29,270 nt of DNA from Pelargonium cotyledonis (Eukaryota; Streptophyta; Magnoliopsida; Geraniales; Geraniaceae). Positions 1 through 10,824 of the stretch are shown here, piece by piece; position 1 is the first letter of the stretch; every line of letters begins with the position of its first letter. Below the pieces are notes generated by a model, which was not told where the DNA came from, did no database searches, and worked only from the letters and a program-made list of their open reading frames with translations. Made by a program: the position numbers and the translations under genes. The stretch spans positions 1 to 29,270 of the forward strand of contig JAYMTA010000419.1 in NCBI GenBank assembly GCA_036897625.1, given 5' to 3'.

Positions 1-1489
1 ACCTTTAACCTCTTATGATCTATTTATAGAGTTTACAACTAGGGTTCCCATTAAACCCTATTTGTACTCTCATAAGGTTTTTACTAATTAATGGGCCAAA
101 CGGTTGATACGTTTTGGATTTCCTTTAAGATCTCAGGTTGAACCTCCTTGCCGACGGTATGGGGAGGGATTTATGGGTTTAAGAGAACTAACAACTAACA
201 GGGTGACGCTCTCTACGGGGGTGAGAAACACTGCCCTGCAAAGCAGGCCTGCTGTCTCACGCTTATAAAAAAAAAAAAGCTCATATCTTATTTTGGTTGG
301 GTTTGGCTAATTATCTATAGCCCACAATTAGTTATTGAGTCTCTTTATTAAAAAAACCCAACACAAGTTATAAACTCAACCAAAATCAAATTGAGCTATA
401 AAAAACTTCATAAAACAATAAACTAAACAAATTCAAATGCGAAGAAATCAAGAACTCATTATTGATATCGAAAATTCGTATAAAAGTAACTTACATTGCT
501 TCCCTTCCAAATTTGGTAAACATGCATTGGAGCCATATATAGTTAGTGGTTTGTGTTGCAAAATCTTGATGATGTGATAAATTATTTTAGAGAACTTGAA
601 AGCTAAGGAAGGGATATGAGAGAGGACATAACTTTTTTGAATCTTAAGACAAAATACTAAGCTCTATATAAAAAAAAAGTTTAGATTGAATTGGTCTTGA
701 ATTGCTATGGGAAATAAGAGCTTTCGAAACTTTATTTTGAACATTTTTGCATATGAGGGTTATAAACTTTGTAGCAATTGTTTTTTTTTACATGGCTTGC
801 AATTAACTTTAGTATAGAGTCGTGATTATTGATTTGAGATTAGTAGAATAGTTATAAAATGAGAGACTATGAAAGTTTGCATATGATAACCACATAACTA
901 ATAATTTGGAATCGAACGTACATGTACTCAAAATTCGATCTATATTTTTTTTATTCACAGTTTTGGGTTGCAAAAATCTTGATTTTTTTAGTTGAATCGG
1001 ACAAATTTATAGTACGTATAACATAGAATAAAATTGAAAATAAAGTAAGTTAAATCTTCATGGTTTTGCCATTAAGAAACATATATTGAGATTAGATACA
1101 ATGTTTTTTTGTGTTCCATGAACTTAAAAAAAATTAGAACTAAGTTATACAAATTCATACTATAGTATATAATAACGGGTGAGAATAGCTATGAGAATGC
1201 CACCTAAGCTATTTTATTCAAAAGGAACAAATCTAGAGCATGTATTTTCACATTCTATGAGTTACAAAAAAAATTGCTATTAACTAATAACATTTAGTAA
1301 TAGTTTATACTGGGTACTTAGAACTAAATTACTATACTTCACCTAAAGTATAATAGGTAATGAGAAGGTTAATATAGAGATTTTCAACTAAATAATTTCT
1401 TCACTTTTCCGATGTGGGACAAGCGAATTCTATTTATACAATAGGTTTTCACTCAACTTTCTTCAAAATTTTCAATGTGTGACAAATGA
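1..1489. other. AT-rich intergenic DNA, no gene seen
   Basis: No open frame longer than about 60 codons and no recognisable protein motif occurs here. The sequence is strongly AT-rich with homopolymer runs. A short GC-rich patch near 200-265 contains a small self-complementary stretch around gcaaagcaggcctgc. The text around 1408-1425 (ccgatgtgggac) is a string often met in plant repeats, but I cannot assign it to a family. Probably decayed transposon sequence, without specific proof. Confidence 0.4.
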
Positions 1490-1997
1490 TCTCTATATAT
1501 TTGTTCTCTCTTTTCTTTTATTTTTAACACACTTCTTCTACTACTACTACTACTACTACTACTTCTTATATATTACATGATATTAAGACTATAAACATTG
1601 ATTTTAGAACAAAACAAAACAAACAAAAACTATAAAGATTTAACATAAAACTTATTTTAAATTCTACGTTGTTCTTTCTTTTTCAAATTCTACTTCGACT
1701 TTAAATATCTCTCACGCAACAAAAATCATATGCATTCTATTTGTTTGGTTCTTTACCAGGGACAATGAAAAAAGAAGTGATGATATCATGACTTTTATAA
1801 GAATTTAGCATATATGTTCTTTATCTTATATATGTATATAATCATATTTTCAAACTAAGAATATAAACTATTAAGATATTGTGAACATGCTATTAATAAT
1901 ATTAATTATAATACATCAAATATATGCATTTTGTTTGAAATTTTTTACTAATTTTTACAAAATGTTTATCCGTACATCGCACGGGGTCTCATGCTAG
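1490..1997 (+). mobile_element. Non-autonomous Helitron candidate
   Basis: The 3' end has the canonical plant Helitron layout. A short GC-rich hairpin (1970-1984, CCGTACATCGCACGG, one mismatched pair in the stem) is followed after 9 nt by the terminal CTAG at 1994-1997. A host T follows at 1998, as expected for insertion between A and T. The 5' end is less certain. The best candidate is TCTCTATATAT starting at 1490, preceded by A at 1489, which gives a 508-bp element. A second candidate is the TC next to the TAC repeat near 1537. There is no Rep/helicase coding sequence, so this would be a passenger-type element. The 3' end is well supported and the 5' end is inferred. Confidence 0.6.
1538..1562. 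repeat. (CTA)n trinucleotide microsatellite
   Basis: About eight uninterrupted CTA/TAC units, lying inside the putative Helitron close to its 5' end. It is likely to be length-variable between individuals. Confidence 0.9.
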
Positions 1998-1998
1998 T

Positions 1999-2488
1999 TA
2001 ACATTTAAAATTACTCATGCAATCTCGTCCGGATTTGGATGGAGTGTTACGGAAGACCATGAACTTGATGACTTGGTTGTATTTGAATTTTGTTAGAACA
2101 AAGTAGAAAGTCTAGTGAAAAGTCCAAAAGTAAATTTTCCAATTAATTTTTCAATCATTTTGTTTTAGCTCATGACTTGATGAAATTAGGTTGTAAGTAT
2201 TAAAACAATTCTTTATGTGTTTTTGTCTTTAGCTCATAACCTGATCAAAAGATTTATTTTTAGAGTATGAGGAATTTCAAACAATATACATTGATTGAGA
2301 CTTTTAGATAAATGAGAAATAAAATGAATCCGACAAAATGCTACACGTTCAAAAATTCACTGGAACAATAGAATAGATACGAATATAAAACGTTGATGTG
2401 ATATAACTTAATTGACCATAATTTATTGGTGTAAGATAATCAACCAAATTTCAACAACGGGGAAGAGCCAAGGAAAAAAAGGTTTCCA
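1999..2488. other. Intergenic DNA between two transposons
   Basis: No gene or clear repeat terminus is visible. Two loosely similar stretches contain 'ttagctcat' (near 2166 and 2231), which may be a decayed duplication, but the similarity is too weak to call. Confidence 0.35.
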
Positions 2489-2497
2489 TTCATTCTA

Positions 2498-2646
2498 GGA
2501 TTAAAGGCTCCGGAGGTGTCCAAACTTTGGACTGAAACTCAATTTGGTACTTAAATTTTAATTGTACTAGATTTAATACCCATATTTTGATTTTCAATCC
2601 AATTTAGTTTCTACCGTTAATTGGTCCGTTAAATAGCTGAGTGGCA
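2498..2646 (+). repeat. Left terminal inverted repeat of the MULE
   Basis: It pairs with 3603-3761. Shared landmarks include GAAACTCAATTTG, TAAATTTTAATTGTA and CCGTTAA. Divergence between the arms, including small indels, indicates an insertion that is not recent. Confidence 0.8.
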
Positions 2647-2999
2647 GTTAAAAAAATTCCGATGATCAGAAAATTCAAGATATGAACTTTCCGACTATCC
2701 GGTCGCCGGAAAAGTAAATCTTCACAATCCCAAATTTGCAGCACAAATCTAAATTTAGTGAAAAAAATCAAAACCTTTTCTTCTAAGGAGAGGAACCATA
2801 CAAAAATCAAACTAACAGTACTATACATAAACTAAACAAACAAACAAAAAAACCCTAACTAACAGAGGAATGAAATTGAAGATGAGATGGAAATGGGTTG
2901 TTGTAGTTTCATGGAGACACAAAACCCTATCTAACAGAGAGATTAAATTGAAGTTGAAAACAACCAAACAAACACTCACACACAATGTGGACTGGAGAA

Positions 3000-3072
3000 G
3001 GGGCCTCGCCGGCGTGTTGGTTCTGCAAAAGGGGCTCGACAAAGGGGGCTCGCCGGCGTGTTGGGTCTGCAA
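3000..3072. repeat. Direct repeat, 29 bp, spaced 44 bp
   Basis: Copies at 3000-3028 and 3044-3072 share CTCGCCGGCGTGTTGG with only two or three differences over 29 bp. They mark the start of the GC-rich interior of the MULE, so this part was duplicated within the element or in the captured donor. Confidence 0.75.
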
Positions 3073-3602
3073 GACATGAAAGCAGCGGAGATGCCCTGCT
3101 CGCCTCCGACCAAATCCTTGCCGTTGTCGACGTTGTGCTCGCATCTGACCGCCGCATCAACAACCGCAGAGGAGATGGAGATGGAACAGGTGGCTTCAAC
3201 GTGGTTTGGTCCGGTGACGACGGCAGTTCTGACGCTTTATGTCACTTCCAGATCTGAGGCGAACAGACGCCATCGTCTGCGTCAACTTGGTTGCTGCTCC
3301 GACGGACGACGCCGGCACTAGCAACCGGCCCGCCTCCACCCATTTGGCCATAGCTCCGATTTGATTTCTCCCCCAAATCGAAAACCTTATTTTATCAGAT
3401 CAGAGGATGGTTGTTGTCTAGTTCGAAGAAGAAGGTAATGGGCCTCTTCTCTCTCAGATCTGGAGATTTGTGATTTATTCGAGTTGTGATTTGTTATTTG
3501 TTTTGAGTTTTGATTATAGTAAATTGAGCTCATTGTGCAAAATTGACGTTTTTCAGTTAAATATTTACTTTTCTGAAATTTTGAATTCTCCGGTTGTCAG
3601 TG

Positions 3603-3761
3603 TGCCACATCATCACGTTAACGGATTTTTTAACGAAAGTTGACGGGGATATATAATTGAATTGAAAATAATATTTTAAATATTAAATTTGATACAATTA
3701 AAATTTAGATATCAAATTGAGTTTCCGATTAAAATTTACGTACCTTTGTTGCCTTTAACCC
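3603..3761 (-). repeat. Right terminal inverted repeat of the MULE
   Basis: Reverse complement of the arm at 2498-2646, with several indels near its inner end. It ends in gcctttaaccc immediately before the target duplication TTCGTTCTA. Confidence 0.8.
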
Positions 3762-3770
3762 TTCGTTCTA

Positions 3771-4509
3771 TTTACAACTCACGAGTCACGAGCGACCAAC
3801 AAAATTCGAAGGCGAGTGCAACAAAACAGAGAATCTATGTGCATATCTCTGCTTCCTCCTATAGACCCATGCCAATCTCTACTGTACATAACTCACAGCT
3901 ACCTCTACAAACAAATAACAATGGTGGTGGTCGCTCTCACACCTCTCCAAATATAATAACAAACTGCCCATATTGCAATTTGCCAGCTCCAAGGTAACCA
4001 GATCTCTCAACGCCCTGAAATAGATTGCAATAACAGAGACCTCTCCATAAACGTAGCTTTCATTTCATGGCTTTGTCGCTGTAAGCTGTAGCTGGACCAA
4101 GACGATTCGTCTCCTCTTCGGCTTTCTGTGTTTTTTGGTAATTCCCAAGCTCTGTTCCTCTTGCGGGTCTCGTTCCTTTCACCACCTGCAGTTTTCTTTG
4201 TTCTTTTCCTCATCACTCTCTTGTCTTCTTCGTCGTCGTCTCTTTCGCAGCTCCACTTTAGTTTTAATATGCTTTGGTGTTAGTGATTTTTGTTGGTAAC
4301 TGGGTTCTTACCTCTCTAGTTGGTTGATCAAATCTACATTTGAATCCTATTTTGAAAATGGAACCAAATAGCTTTCTGGGTTTATGAACCTAGTGTTGAA
4401 ATCAGACTCATAGATTGATTTTGGGGTCAATTTTGGTGTAAATAGGCTCGAATCTCTTTGTGTCTACTGGGTTCTCACCTAGAAAGAAGATCCCAAACCT
4501 TCGGAGAAG
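3771..4509 (+). promoter_or_regulatory. Promoter and 5' leader of the NPGR1-like gene
   Basis: No protein gene is seen. From about 4000 the sequence becomes CT-rich (ctcttcggctttctg, cttcttcgtcgtcgtctc), which is typical of a plant 5' untranslated leader. A leader intron is possible. A plausible acceptor (cacctag before aaagaag, near 4480) lies just upstream of the start codon and donor-like gta sequences occur near 4137 and 4294, but the exact intron cannot be fixed without transcripts. The MULE ends about 740 bp upstream of the ATG, so it may sit in or next to the promoter. Confidence 0.45.
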
Positions 4510-7438
4510 ATGCTGTGCGCTTGTTCAGGTGAGCAATTCAAGTTCGAGGATCCGCCGCAGTCGCCGGAGTCACTGGCGACGAGAGACTTCTCGGCGAGCG
4601 GTCTGTCTTCAAGGACCGCGGGAGAATGGGAGTCCAAATTCGAAGACACCCAGGTTGATGAAGCTGAATCGACTCTCAAGGAAGCTCTCTCCTTAAACTA
4701 TGAGGTGGGTTCTTAGTTCTTGCTTGGAAGTTGCTTTTGCTGCTCGTACTAATGCTGGTTTGATTCTCTGTGAGTGAGTGCAGGAAGCCAGGGCATTGCT
4801 GGGGAGGCTTGAGTTCCAAAGAGGAAATTTCGATGCAGCCCTTCAGGTGTTTCAGGGCATTGACATTAGAGGGTTGACACCGAGAATGACCATGGCTATT
4901 GTAGAGAAAACCCAACAAGTGAAAGCACGTTCTAAACCTGATTCTGTTCCCCAGAATGTAATGTCAATGCATTCGGTGAGTTTGCTCCTTGAAGCTATCT
5001 TGCTTAAAGCAAAATCACTCGAGGAACTTGGGCGATATAAAGGTATATGGTTTAACCCTTTTCATCTCTTTGAAATGTGATTGAGCTTTGAATAACAAAC
5101 ATCAGGGTTCTAAAAATGACTAGAATGAGTTGTTACTAATCAAAGTAAATCATGATTGAATTAAGATTTAACAATGCACTTTGATGTCTAAGATTATTTG
5201 ATTTATGGACACACTATATGGGATTGCAGTGAGTGGGATCAGCTAGATTGTTTTTTGTATTGTGGTATGATAGCTGTAATTGGTGCTGATGCTTTCTCAT
5301 TCATCAGAAGCTGCAAAGGAGTGTAAAACAATTCTGGATACAGTAGAATCAGCACTACCTAATGGAATGCCCCAGGGCTTTGGTGAAGACTGCAAGCTGC
5401 AGGAAATGTTTCACAAAGCACTTGAGTTGCTCCCTATTCTGTGGACAAAGGCAGGAATTCTTGATGAAGCTATCACTGCATATCGCAGGGCTCTAGTCAA
5501 GCCGTGGAATTTTGTTCCCCAAAGGCTGGCTAGTGTGCAAAAAGACTTAGCAGCCATGTTACTCTATGGTGGTGTTGAAGTGATCATTTCTCCTGAGTTA
5601 CAAGTATTGGGTCCAACTACCCCTACAAGTAATATAGAGGAAGCAATCCTTTTGTTGTTAGTACTCATTAAAAAGGTGGCGTTTCGAGAAATTAAATGGG
5701 ATGCAGAAGTTTTGGATCATCTAAGTTTTGTACTTTCTGTAACTGGACAATGCGAGATACTAGCAGATCATGTGGAGCAAGCCCTTCCTGGTATCTTTAG
5801 CCGAGCTGAGAGATGGTATTTTCTTGCACTTTGTTATAGTGCTGCAGGTCAGGAAGATGTAGCCTTGAACCTCTTAAAAAAGTCCACGGGTAGTTCTGAA
5901 GCAAAGCACAAACCTCATTTCCCTTCTTTCTTGCTGGGAGCAAAGCTATGTTCCATGGATCCCAGACATGCTCATGAAGGGATCAGTTATGCTCGTAAGT
6001 TGGTTGATGAGGTGGATCATCAGTGTGAGCATTACAAGCTTCAAGCCCATAACTTCCTTGGTGTTTGCTATGGGAATGCAGCAAGAGTGTCTGTGTCTGA
6101 TTCTGAAAGAGTTGTACTACAGAGAGAATCATTGAACTCTCTAAACCATGCTGCTCTAAATGGGAAGGATGATCCAGAACTGATGTTAAGCCTTGCACTG
6201 GAAAATGCAGGGCAAAGGAATCTGGATGCTGCTTTTGAAAATGCAATGGCCTATTCTGATATGGTAGCTGGAAGCTCAGTAAGGGGTTGGAAGCTCATAG
6301 CACTCATAGTTTCTGCACAGCAGCGGTTCAAGGATGCTGAAAGCATAGTCGAATTTGCTTTGGATGAAGCTGGGGGGATAGATCAGTTAGAACTTCTTAG
6401 ATTGAAAGCTGTGCTTCAGATTGCACAGGAACGGCCCAAGCAAGCAATAGAAACTTACAGAATCTTGTTAGCAGTTATTCAAGCGCAAAGGGAGATTCAA
6501 GCCAAGAAGGAACAAGCTCAGAGCTTCAATGTGGAGGTGCGTTTTTTAATCTCTTTCTCCGCCTTCACAAATATTCATGTTGAGAATAATTTGATTAATT
6601 CTACTATGTGTAAATGTGTTTTAACTGTTCAGATCATTTTGAAAATGAACTTTTAGTTTTATGTGGAACTGGGGTGTACTATGAAAGAGCAATCTGAAGT
6701 TAATGAGTAGGATTCACATCTTCATTAAGCTATCAAACATGCATGCGTATAATGTGCATTGGCACATACATGAAATGGATTATGAGATGCCAGTTCTTGT
6801 CCGAAACTGCTCCAAGTTTTGTCCTTAGAGAGATGGCCTTGAAGGCACACAGCTTGCTATTGTAAACTTTTTGGTTGTTCATTTGCAGGTAGTAGCAGAA
6901 AGAAAACTGGAAATGGCAGCCTGGCAGGACGTGGCAACTGTGTATACAAAGCTTGGTTCATGGTCTGATGCAAAAATTTGTCTAGACAAAGCCAAGGCAA
7001 TAGACATTTATTCTCCAAGAAGTTGGTATACAACAGGTATACCACTATCTTTGTTCAGTGGTTCTGTTAATATATATACATATATACTGGATTTGATTTC
7101 TGATTCTATTGTAACACATGGCAACAGGAATGTTATTTGAAGCCCAATCACAGTTCAAGGAAGCTCTTGTTTCTTTCTCAATCTCATTGTCCATAGAACC
7201 AGATTATGTTCCGAGTCTGGTTTCAACCGCAGAGGTATTGATTAAGCTTGGTAGCCCATCGCTCCCCATTGCGAGAACTTTTCTGATGAGTGCCATACGG
7301 TTGGAACCCACAAATTACGAAGCTTGGTTGAACCTGGGAATGGTTTCGAAGAAGGAAGGGTACTTCCAACAAGCAGCAGACTGTTTTCAAGCTGCATATG
7401 AGCTCAAGCTATCTGCTCCTGTTCAAAGCTTTACATAG
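4510..7438 (+). CDS. NPGR1: NPGR1-like calmodulin-binding TPR protein
   Basis: Five coding exons: 4510-4704, 4784-5042, 5308-6536, 6889-7036 and 7128-7438. All introns are GT-AG and the joined frame gives 713 aa. The N-terminus MLCACSGEQFKFED, the string SPESLATRDFSASGLSS and the stretch VDEAESTLKEALSLNYEEA are hallmarks of NO POLLEN GERMINATION-RELATED 1. Helical TPR-type repeats run through the protein. The clearest are at about 66-95 (ALLGRLEFQRGNFDAALQVF), around 565-605 (WQDVATVYTKLGSWSDAKIC) and in the last 100 residues (YEAWLNLGMVSKKEGYFQQA). Known for the family: calmodulin-binding pollen proteins, and TTC7-like scaffolds of the plasma-membrane PI4K-alpha1 complex. NPG1 is needed for pollen germination, while NPGR paralogues are more broadly expressed. 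The ATG is chosen because the family begins exactly here. The gene is intact and ends tail-to-tail with the SVIP-like gene. Confidence 0.93.
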
Positions 7439-8635
7439 CAGTGGTTTCCTAGTTAGTTTAAACAAACAGCTTTCAAGATGACTAATCAATGAGCTACACC
7501 ATTGTTCAAATGTCAATTCCTGTTATTGGAAATGTATAGCTATCATTTCACTTCTCCTACATTGAATTGCACTTGAGGTCATGTCATGTGCCTGAAGGGT
7601 TCATGAATCATGGCAAAAGAAAAAGTTTCAACCACGCAGAAACTGTACACCACTATTTGTAATAGTAAAGGTCTTTATGCAAAGTGCTTTTCTTCCAGCA
7701 GTTTCTTGCCCAGAAAAAGGCTGTATTGTCCGGAATCTGATTAACCTTTATTGTTGAACAGCACATTTGCATAATCTAAACCCTTAATTTTCTTTTGAAG
7801 ATTGATTAGGTATGAAATCACATACATGTATTTCCAGTGCACACAATAACTTGAAGGCCATTAATGAGCTAGCGAGCTACTGGGAAGGGAACAATAAGAT
7901 CCACATTAATGAGCTAGCGAGCTACTGGGAAGGGAACAATAAGATCCACATTAATGAGCTAACCTGTGCTCTTTATTTCACTACTACTTTGAATTGAAAC
8001 ATATAGATGAACAAAGTTTGGCACAAGCTTAAAGCCAAAAAAGATTTCTTTACAGAAGACACGAGCAGCTGCAAAATAGCTTTAGAAATGGCCATTATTA
8101 GCAACTAATAAAGGAACACAAATGTAAAGTTGTATTATATATTTATTTTTCCTTCCCCTTACATCACATATAATTACAATGTCACAAGGAACGGTTTCAA
8201 AAAAGAACATATCTGCACTGCACGGGAAGTACTTTGCTCCCAAAAAGAGAGGTTATGTTTGAAGCTTGAACCCAATCGTAACATTAAGCACTCACTGCAT
8301 GACAGAAAACGGAATGAAAGGTTGAAAAATATGATTTTCTTAACTATGAGAAGCATATCCTACCTCTACAAAGTTCAATTCAAGATCATGGAACTTGTTG
8401 CTTTGAAATACTATCGGATAAATGTAAACATGAGATAAGACATCTTGGTGGCGGAAAAAGGCTAAGTTGTAACTTATGTTTACAACAAGGTTAGCCCTCT
8501 AAGCATGAATTGGTTTAATAATCAATTCCAATGTATCATTTACACCATAAGATGTATAAGAGTGAACAGAATTAAGTTTCATTAGGTTTAAAGTTCACAT
8601 ACTTGCATGCAACTGTAGCTGTATGGCTGAAATGC
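7439..8635. other. Shared 3' region between convergent genes
   Basis: This interval holds the 3' untranslated parts of the NPGR1-like (+) and SVIP-like (-) genes. It contains no convincing protein gene. Frames at 7812-7997 and 8130-8438 are short, composition-driven, and resemble nothing I recognise. A 45-bp tandem duplication sits at 7860-7961. The AATAAA-like strings here are too common to pick a polyadenylation site. Confidence 0.5.
7860..7961. repeat. 45-bp perfect tandem duplication (2.3 copies)
   Basis: Copies at 7860-7904 and 7905-7949 are identical, and a third partial copy covers 7950-7961. The unit starts attaatgagctagcgagc. The absence of any mismatch implies a recent duplication. 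The unit is a multiple of three and contains no stop in one frame, which makes it look like a 15-residue protein repeat. No start context or homology supports translation, and it lies in a 3' intergenic or UTR region. Confidence 0.95.
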
Positions 8636-10824
8636 TTAACTTCCACCCATCTGCCACTGCATCAACAATACCAACCAACAATAAGGTCAAACTTGTAAAG
8701 TATTCATACGTAACCTGAGTAATGATCTGAACTCGTAGTATCTGAGCAAGTGGCAGGATGATATTGGATACAAAGAAATCATAAGCCCATAATACAAGTC
8801 CTCGATTAAGTAGGCCTAGCTAGTATACACGAATTATTAGTAAATACTAGGTAACGTTTGGATTAAAATTTCTGGAATGCATTCCAAATCCATTCTCGTG
8901 ACCCAAAATTCATAATCCAAATGTTGTGATTAATCCAAATGCTACCTAAAAATCAATCAACTGGATTTTCATATTAAGATCACAAAAACCTTTAGGACTG
9001 GTTCGCCTTTGCTAGAGTTTGCAGACTGCTTTGCCATCCCTGCTAGCTGTGCATGTGCAGCCCTTCCTGCAGCAGACTTCTCAAACTCCCCTTGCCTGCA
9101 AATATAAACATATTATTCATTATGACTTGAGAAAAACTCCATATTAAAATATCTTATATTGTTTCTTCAAACTTTTTCTTAAGAAAGATATTGATACAGA
9201 AAGCTGTAAGTGGTATATCATATCAAGACTATAATTCATTTCCAAGAGAGGTTTCTACAGTCACAATTCATATTTGGACAGGTTATATCAGTCCCCTTGT
9301 AACGAATGACCAACAAACACTTTCAAAATAACATTTGATTCCGCCAGGCAACGTACTCCAAATTCCTCCAAATTCTAAAGCCTAGCGGCAATCTTGAATT
9401 TTATGTACTTTGAGCACTGTTAATGTATTTTGAATGATGATAAGTATTCTGAGAACACAATTCTATTTTCACGAACTTGCATAAACCTTTTAAAAGAGTA
9501 TGCACCAAATGATTAAATCAGACTTTACTTCAAAGAGTGACAGTCATTGGAGAGGTATATATACTACTGTACTTCCAAACCTTCATGGCTTTATCTCACG
9601 ACAAAAATTTCAAAAACAAACTTCATGATTGACATCATGTTAAAGTATGCTTAAGGTGGCAAATTGGCAATTGATAACTGTCTCGGTGGGATCTTTGTAC
9701 ACAAAAAATAGATTTTATATGGAAATGATACTAATTAGCCCGACTCACACACAGCGAAAGAGAATGAGAGAATATTACAGAAACATTAAAAGAAGGGGAG
9801 TGGATGGGCCAATATCTTACTCGAAATGATTAAAATGGTCAGGCTGCGAAACAGAAGAAACAGAGACATTTCTCACCAGATCAATTAATGGCTCTAAGTG
9901 GTCCAGTATCCACTCTGGGTAGGAATAAATTAACACTCATGCTATGATGCTACTGTTGTGAGGTCACTAGTTCATATATTGTCCTTTCTATTCTCCAATT
10001 TTGCAACTTCCAACTTATTATTGCTTAGTTGCATGTATGAAACTTGCAATTCATGAAATTGTGGACAGTGAACTTAAACTCATATTCTAGACTTAATGTG
10101 GATAGCAGGTTGAAGTAATTTTAAGAAAACGCTGGAACAATATAATCTAAAATGAGACTGGAGGAGGTTTCAGCTGACTCAAAACCATCATTTTCCCTTA
10201 CTTCTGGACTAACACTCAATCATTTCGAGCAACCTTTAGAGATGCACTTCCGCTTTGACAAGGCATCAAGAAACCAAAATTACAGTGAAGTCACAATAGA
10301 ATCGTTTTATTAGAGACTACGTAAGAACTTTTAAGACAATTCCCCCAACATAACAACTTAAGACCCAATACCTTCAAAAACCAAACATAGGATTAACTTC
10401 TGTCCATTTCTCTGAAAATTACAAAATAAAGAACATTCAGAACATCAATCAAGCATTTTCCTTGAAATTCTTCCCCACCCAATTCCTACACACACACATA
10501 CATATATAAACAACTAGTTGGTTAAACCAGACTGTTTCTACATAAAAGTCACAAAGCGTTTGATTTAACAGAAACTCTGATCCTCCATCAACCAAATGAT
10601 TTCACAATTCCATAGAACAGAACAGAACAAACCAAACCAAACCAAACCCAAATATGAAAATCAACCACAAATGAAAACGATGAGTAAAAAGTGAGAAAGG
10701 GAATGAAAAATTGCCTCTTTTCGGCGGCTTCGGCGGCGCTGGCGCCAGCTTCCCCTGAAACCAATATCTCCCCTTCTACTCTCTGCTTCTTGCTGCTTCC
10801 GTCACAACCCAGGCACTGCCCCAT
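8636..10824 (-). CDS. Small VCP/p97-interacting (SVIP-like) protein
   Basis: Three coding exons on the minus strand: 10824-10715, 9095-8990 and 8656-8636, giving 78 aa. The start MGQCLGC puts Gly at position 2 with Cys at 4 and 7, a pattern for N-myristoylation plus palmitoylation, as in animal SVIP (MGLC...). A helix with AAEAAEKRQ follows, resembling the VCP-interacting motif. Then come KSAAGRAAHAQLAGMAKQ and a conserved tail GEPVLKWQMGGS, as in short plant homologues of SVIP. The first VIM arginine is Gly here, so p97 binding is inferred only. Intron 1 (10714-9096, 1619 bp) must use a GC donor (AAAGAG|GCAATT). No GT donor keeps the conserved KRQ-GEFEKS join. Intron 2 (8989-8657) is GT-AG. 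The last exon encodes only WQMGGS and the stop. Confidence 0.85.
8850..8946. mobile_element. Short Tourist/Harbinger-like MITE
   Basis: A 97-bp element with matching ends: GGTAACGTTTGGATTA on the left and the complement of TAATCCAAATGCTACC on the right. It lies in intron 2 of the SVIP-like gene. The termini match those of the element at 12611-13192. The flanking target duplication is not clean here (CTA versus TAA), so the class is assigned by analogy with that copy. Confidence 0.65.
10628..10650. repeat. AAACC pentanucleotide repeat
   Basis: Four to five units of aaacc within the first intron of the SVIP-like gene, close to its donor. Simple-sequence repeat with no inferred role. Confidence 0.7.

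Larger units (their letters stand above)
2498..3761. mobile_element. Mutator-like (MULE/Pack-MULE-type) element
   Basis: A 1264-bp element bounded by long terminal inverted repeats. The left end begins GGATTAAAGGC and the reverse complement of the right end begins GGGTTAAAGGC. The two arms stay alignable for about 150 bp, to the GTGGCA motif at 2641-2646 and its complement at 3603-3608. It is flanked by a 9-bp target-site duplication with one difference: TTCATTCTA at 2489-2497 and TTCGTTCTA at 3762-3770. Long inverted repeats plus a 9-bp duplication are the hallmark of Mutator-like elements. No transposase is present, so it is non-autonomous. The interior (about 2980-3400) is far richer in G+C than the arms, as in Pack-MULEs carrying captured gene pieces. 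The donor gene is not recognised. Confidence 0.82.

Noticed and set aside
2870-3321. Several overlapping plus-strand frames inside the MULE
   Set aside because: None matches a family I know. They overlap in all three phases, which reflects GC-rich captured DNA rather than a gene. No start or splice support.
7812-7997. Repeat-containing peptide frame over the 45-bp duplication
   Set aside because: Open by chance because the repeat unit is a multiple of three. It lies 3' of a complete gene, with no homology.
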